NCBI GenBank assembly: GCA_019096195.1
Contig: JAGTXK010000223.1
Span: 1-20,386 of the forward strand
Direction: 5' to 3'
From: Boletus sp. NGJ
Taxonomy: Eukaryota > Basidiomycota > Agaricomycetes > Boletales > Boletaceae
Length of the DNA: 20,386 nt
Shown here: positions 19,748 to 20,386 of the stretch, piece after piece
Layout: every line of letters starts with the position of its first letter
How positions within the stretch are numbered: the first letter of the stretch is position 1
Program-made: the position numbers and the translations under genes
Notes under the pieces: generated by a model
Database searches by the model: none
Told to the model about the DNA's origin: nothing
Seen by the model: the letters and a program-made list of their open reading frames with translations, nothing else

Positions 19748-19825
19748 ATTTGTGAAGAAAAAGGTGAAGAAAATGAAAAGTGAATGAATCGTTTGAAAAG
19801 TTTGAAAATTTCCCATATTATTACA

Positions 19826-19838
19826 CTACCCCCTCTTT
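19826..19838 (-). other. Polypurine tract of the right-edge element
   Basis: Minus-strand AAAGAGGGGGTAG directly before the LTR start, overlapping the pol stop codon by two bases. Confidence 0.85.
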
Positions 19839-20386
19839 AAGACTCGAATTCCAGGCGAGTCGTTGTTTTTTCGTGTTCGGTGAAATTTTCATAAGGTGAG
19901 AATAAAGAAGCGAAAGCTGATAACGATAGACCACGAAGCTTGCGTGATGCGGAAGGATTACGATGATGGAAATCTTGTACTGCATCCGGTGCAGTTATGT
20001 GAATGTCGTCAGATTCCCAGGTTCGATCGGTTTCATCGTAACCTTTCCAGTGAACCAAATATTCTATTTTGCCTTTCTTCATCCTGGAAGCGGCGATATA
20101 GTCAACTTCGAACTGCTCTTCTCCCTCTTCATCAATTTCTATAGCATCTGGTCGAGATTTAGGTTGTCCAGGCAACGTATCTCTATATGGTTTGACGTGA
20201 GAAATGTTCACGGTTGGATGGATGTGAACCGAATTAGGTAGTTTGAGCGTTACGGCGTTAGGAAGTACCCTAGTAATAACGTAGGGACCAATCCATTTTT
20301 GTGTAAGTTTTTTCGCCGTATATGGAAGTTTTAATTTATCTGTTGAAAGCCAGACTTGCTGACCAATAGAATATTCTGGTGCTGTA
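19837..20386 (-). CDS. pol: Ty3/gypsy pol C-terminus with chromodomain (5' partial)
   Basis: The frame is open from the right edge to TAA 19837-19839, about 182 residues. The first part is the C-terminal end of integrase, with the GQQVWLS and KLTQKWIGPYVI blocks seen after the catalytic core in Ty3/gypsy integrases, then VHPT-like HIHPTVNISHVKPYRD. A chromodomain follows: EEQFEVDYIAASRMKKG, IEYLVHWKGYDETDRTWES, then a basic tail ending RLEFES. The aromatic residues that line the methyl-lysine pocket in chromodomains (in VHWKGY and TWES) are present; the domain is thought to guide integration to heterochromatin. No stop or frameshift occurs, and CpG codons are frequent, unlike the older element at 1867-9815. 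The GTG at 20211 is an internal Val, not a start. The rest of the element lies outside the window. Confidence 0.9.
   Translation of the reverse strand, partial: TAPEYSIGQQVWLSTDKLKLPYTAKKLTQKWIGPYVITRVLPNAVTLKLPNSVHIHPTVNISHVKPYRDTLPGQPKSRPDAIEIDEEGEEQFEVDYIAASRMKKGKIEYLVHWKGYDETDRTWESDDIHITAPDAVQDFHHRNPSASRKLRGLSLSAFASLFSPYENFTEHEKTTTRLEFES

Larger units (their letters stand above)
19344..19825 (-). repeat. 3' LTR of the right-edge Ty3/gypsy element
   Basis: On the minus strand the 482-bp LTR begins TGTAATAATATGGG right after the polypurine tract and ends TTCATAACA. The flanking GAGAT (19339-19343) would be the target duplication; its partner is outside the window. It interrupts the minus-strand relic at 18425-19343 in the same orientation. 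Confidence 0.88.

Overview
The window looks like transposon-rich nuclear DNA of a basidiomycete fungus, most likely an agaricomycete. I cannot name the species. The grounds are chromodomain-bearing Ty3/gypsy elements, short GT-AG introns with GTATGT or GTAAGT donors, TACTAAC-type branch sequences, and two relics of protein families that I recall as multi-copy in agaricomycetes. No intact host gene is visible. The only reading frame without a break in its visible part is the 3' end of a Ty3/gypsy pol gene at the right edge.

Layout, left to right. 1-85: end of a Tc1-like transposon. 301-1864: a complete Tc1-like element with inverted repeats of about 197 bp, TA target duplications and a transposase gene carrying four in-frame stops. 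1867-9815: a decayed Ty3/gypsy chromovirus with a truncated 5' LTR, relics of gag and pol (protease, RT, RNase H, integrase, chromodomain), a polypurine tract and a full 3' LTR. A probable solo LTR of another family (2419-3450) is nested in its leader. 9933-11164: relic of an agaricomycete protein with a SAM-like segment, plus strand. 11224-12345: relic of a DDE_3-type transposase on the minus strand, with two of three catalytic residues lost. 12360-13150: mostly non-coding, with a short tandem repeat, a tRNA-like stretch and a perfect 14-bp hairpin. 13154-17343: a multi-exon minus-strand gene of unknown function, split by two solo LTRs of one family (14212-15227 and 16027-16965), each with its own 5-bp duplication. 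17400-18299: plus-strand exon fragments. 18425-19343: minus-strand relic of another agaricomycete repeat-associated family, cut by the 3' LTR (19344-19825) of a younger Ty3/gypsy element whose pol end fills the right edge.

The parts do not form a working pathway. The window is a layered record of insertions. Many stops and lost catalytic residues fit C-to-T or G-to-A changes, often CGA to TGA, as expected from decay of methylated CpG or a RIP-like process. The right-edge element still has many CpG sites and an open frame. The most informative signals are the two solo LTRs whose removal restores frame continuity in the host gene, the nested insertion order and the CpG contrast. I found no convincing new biological system.
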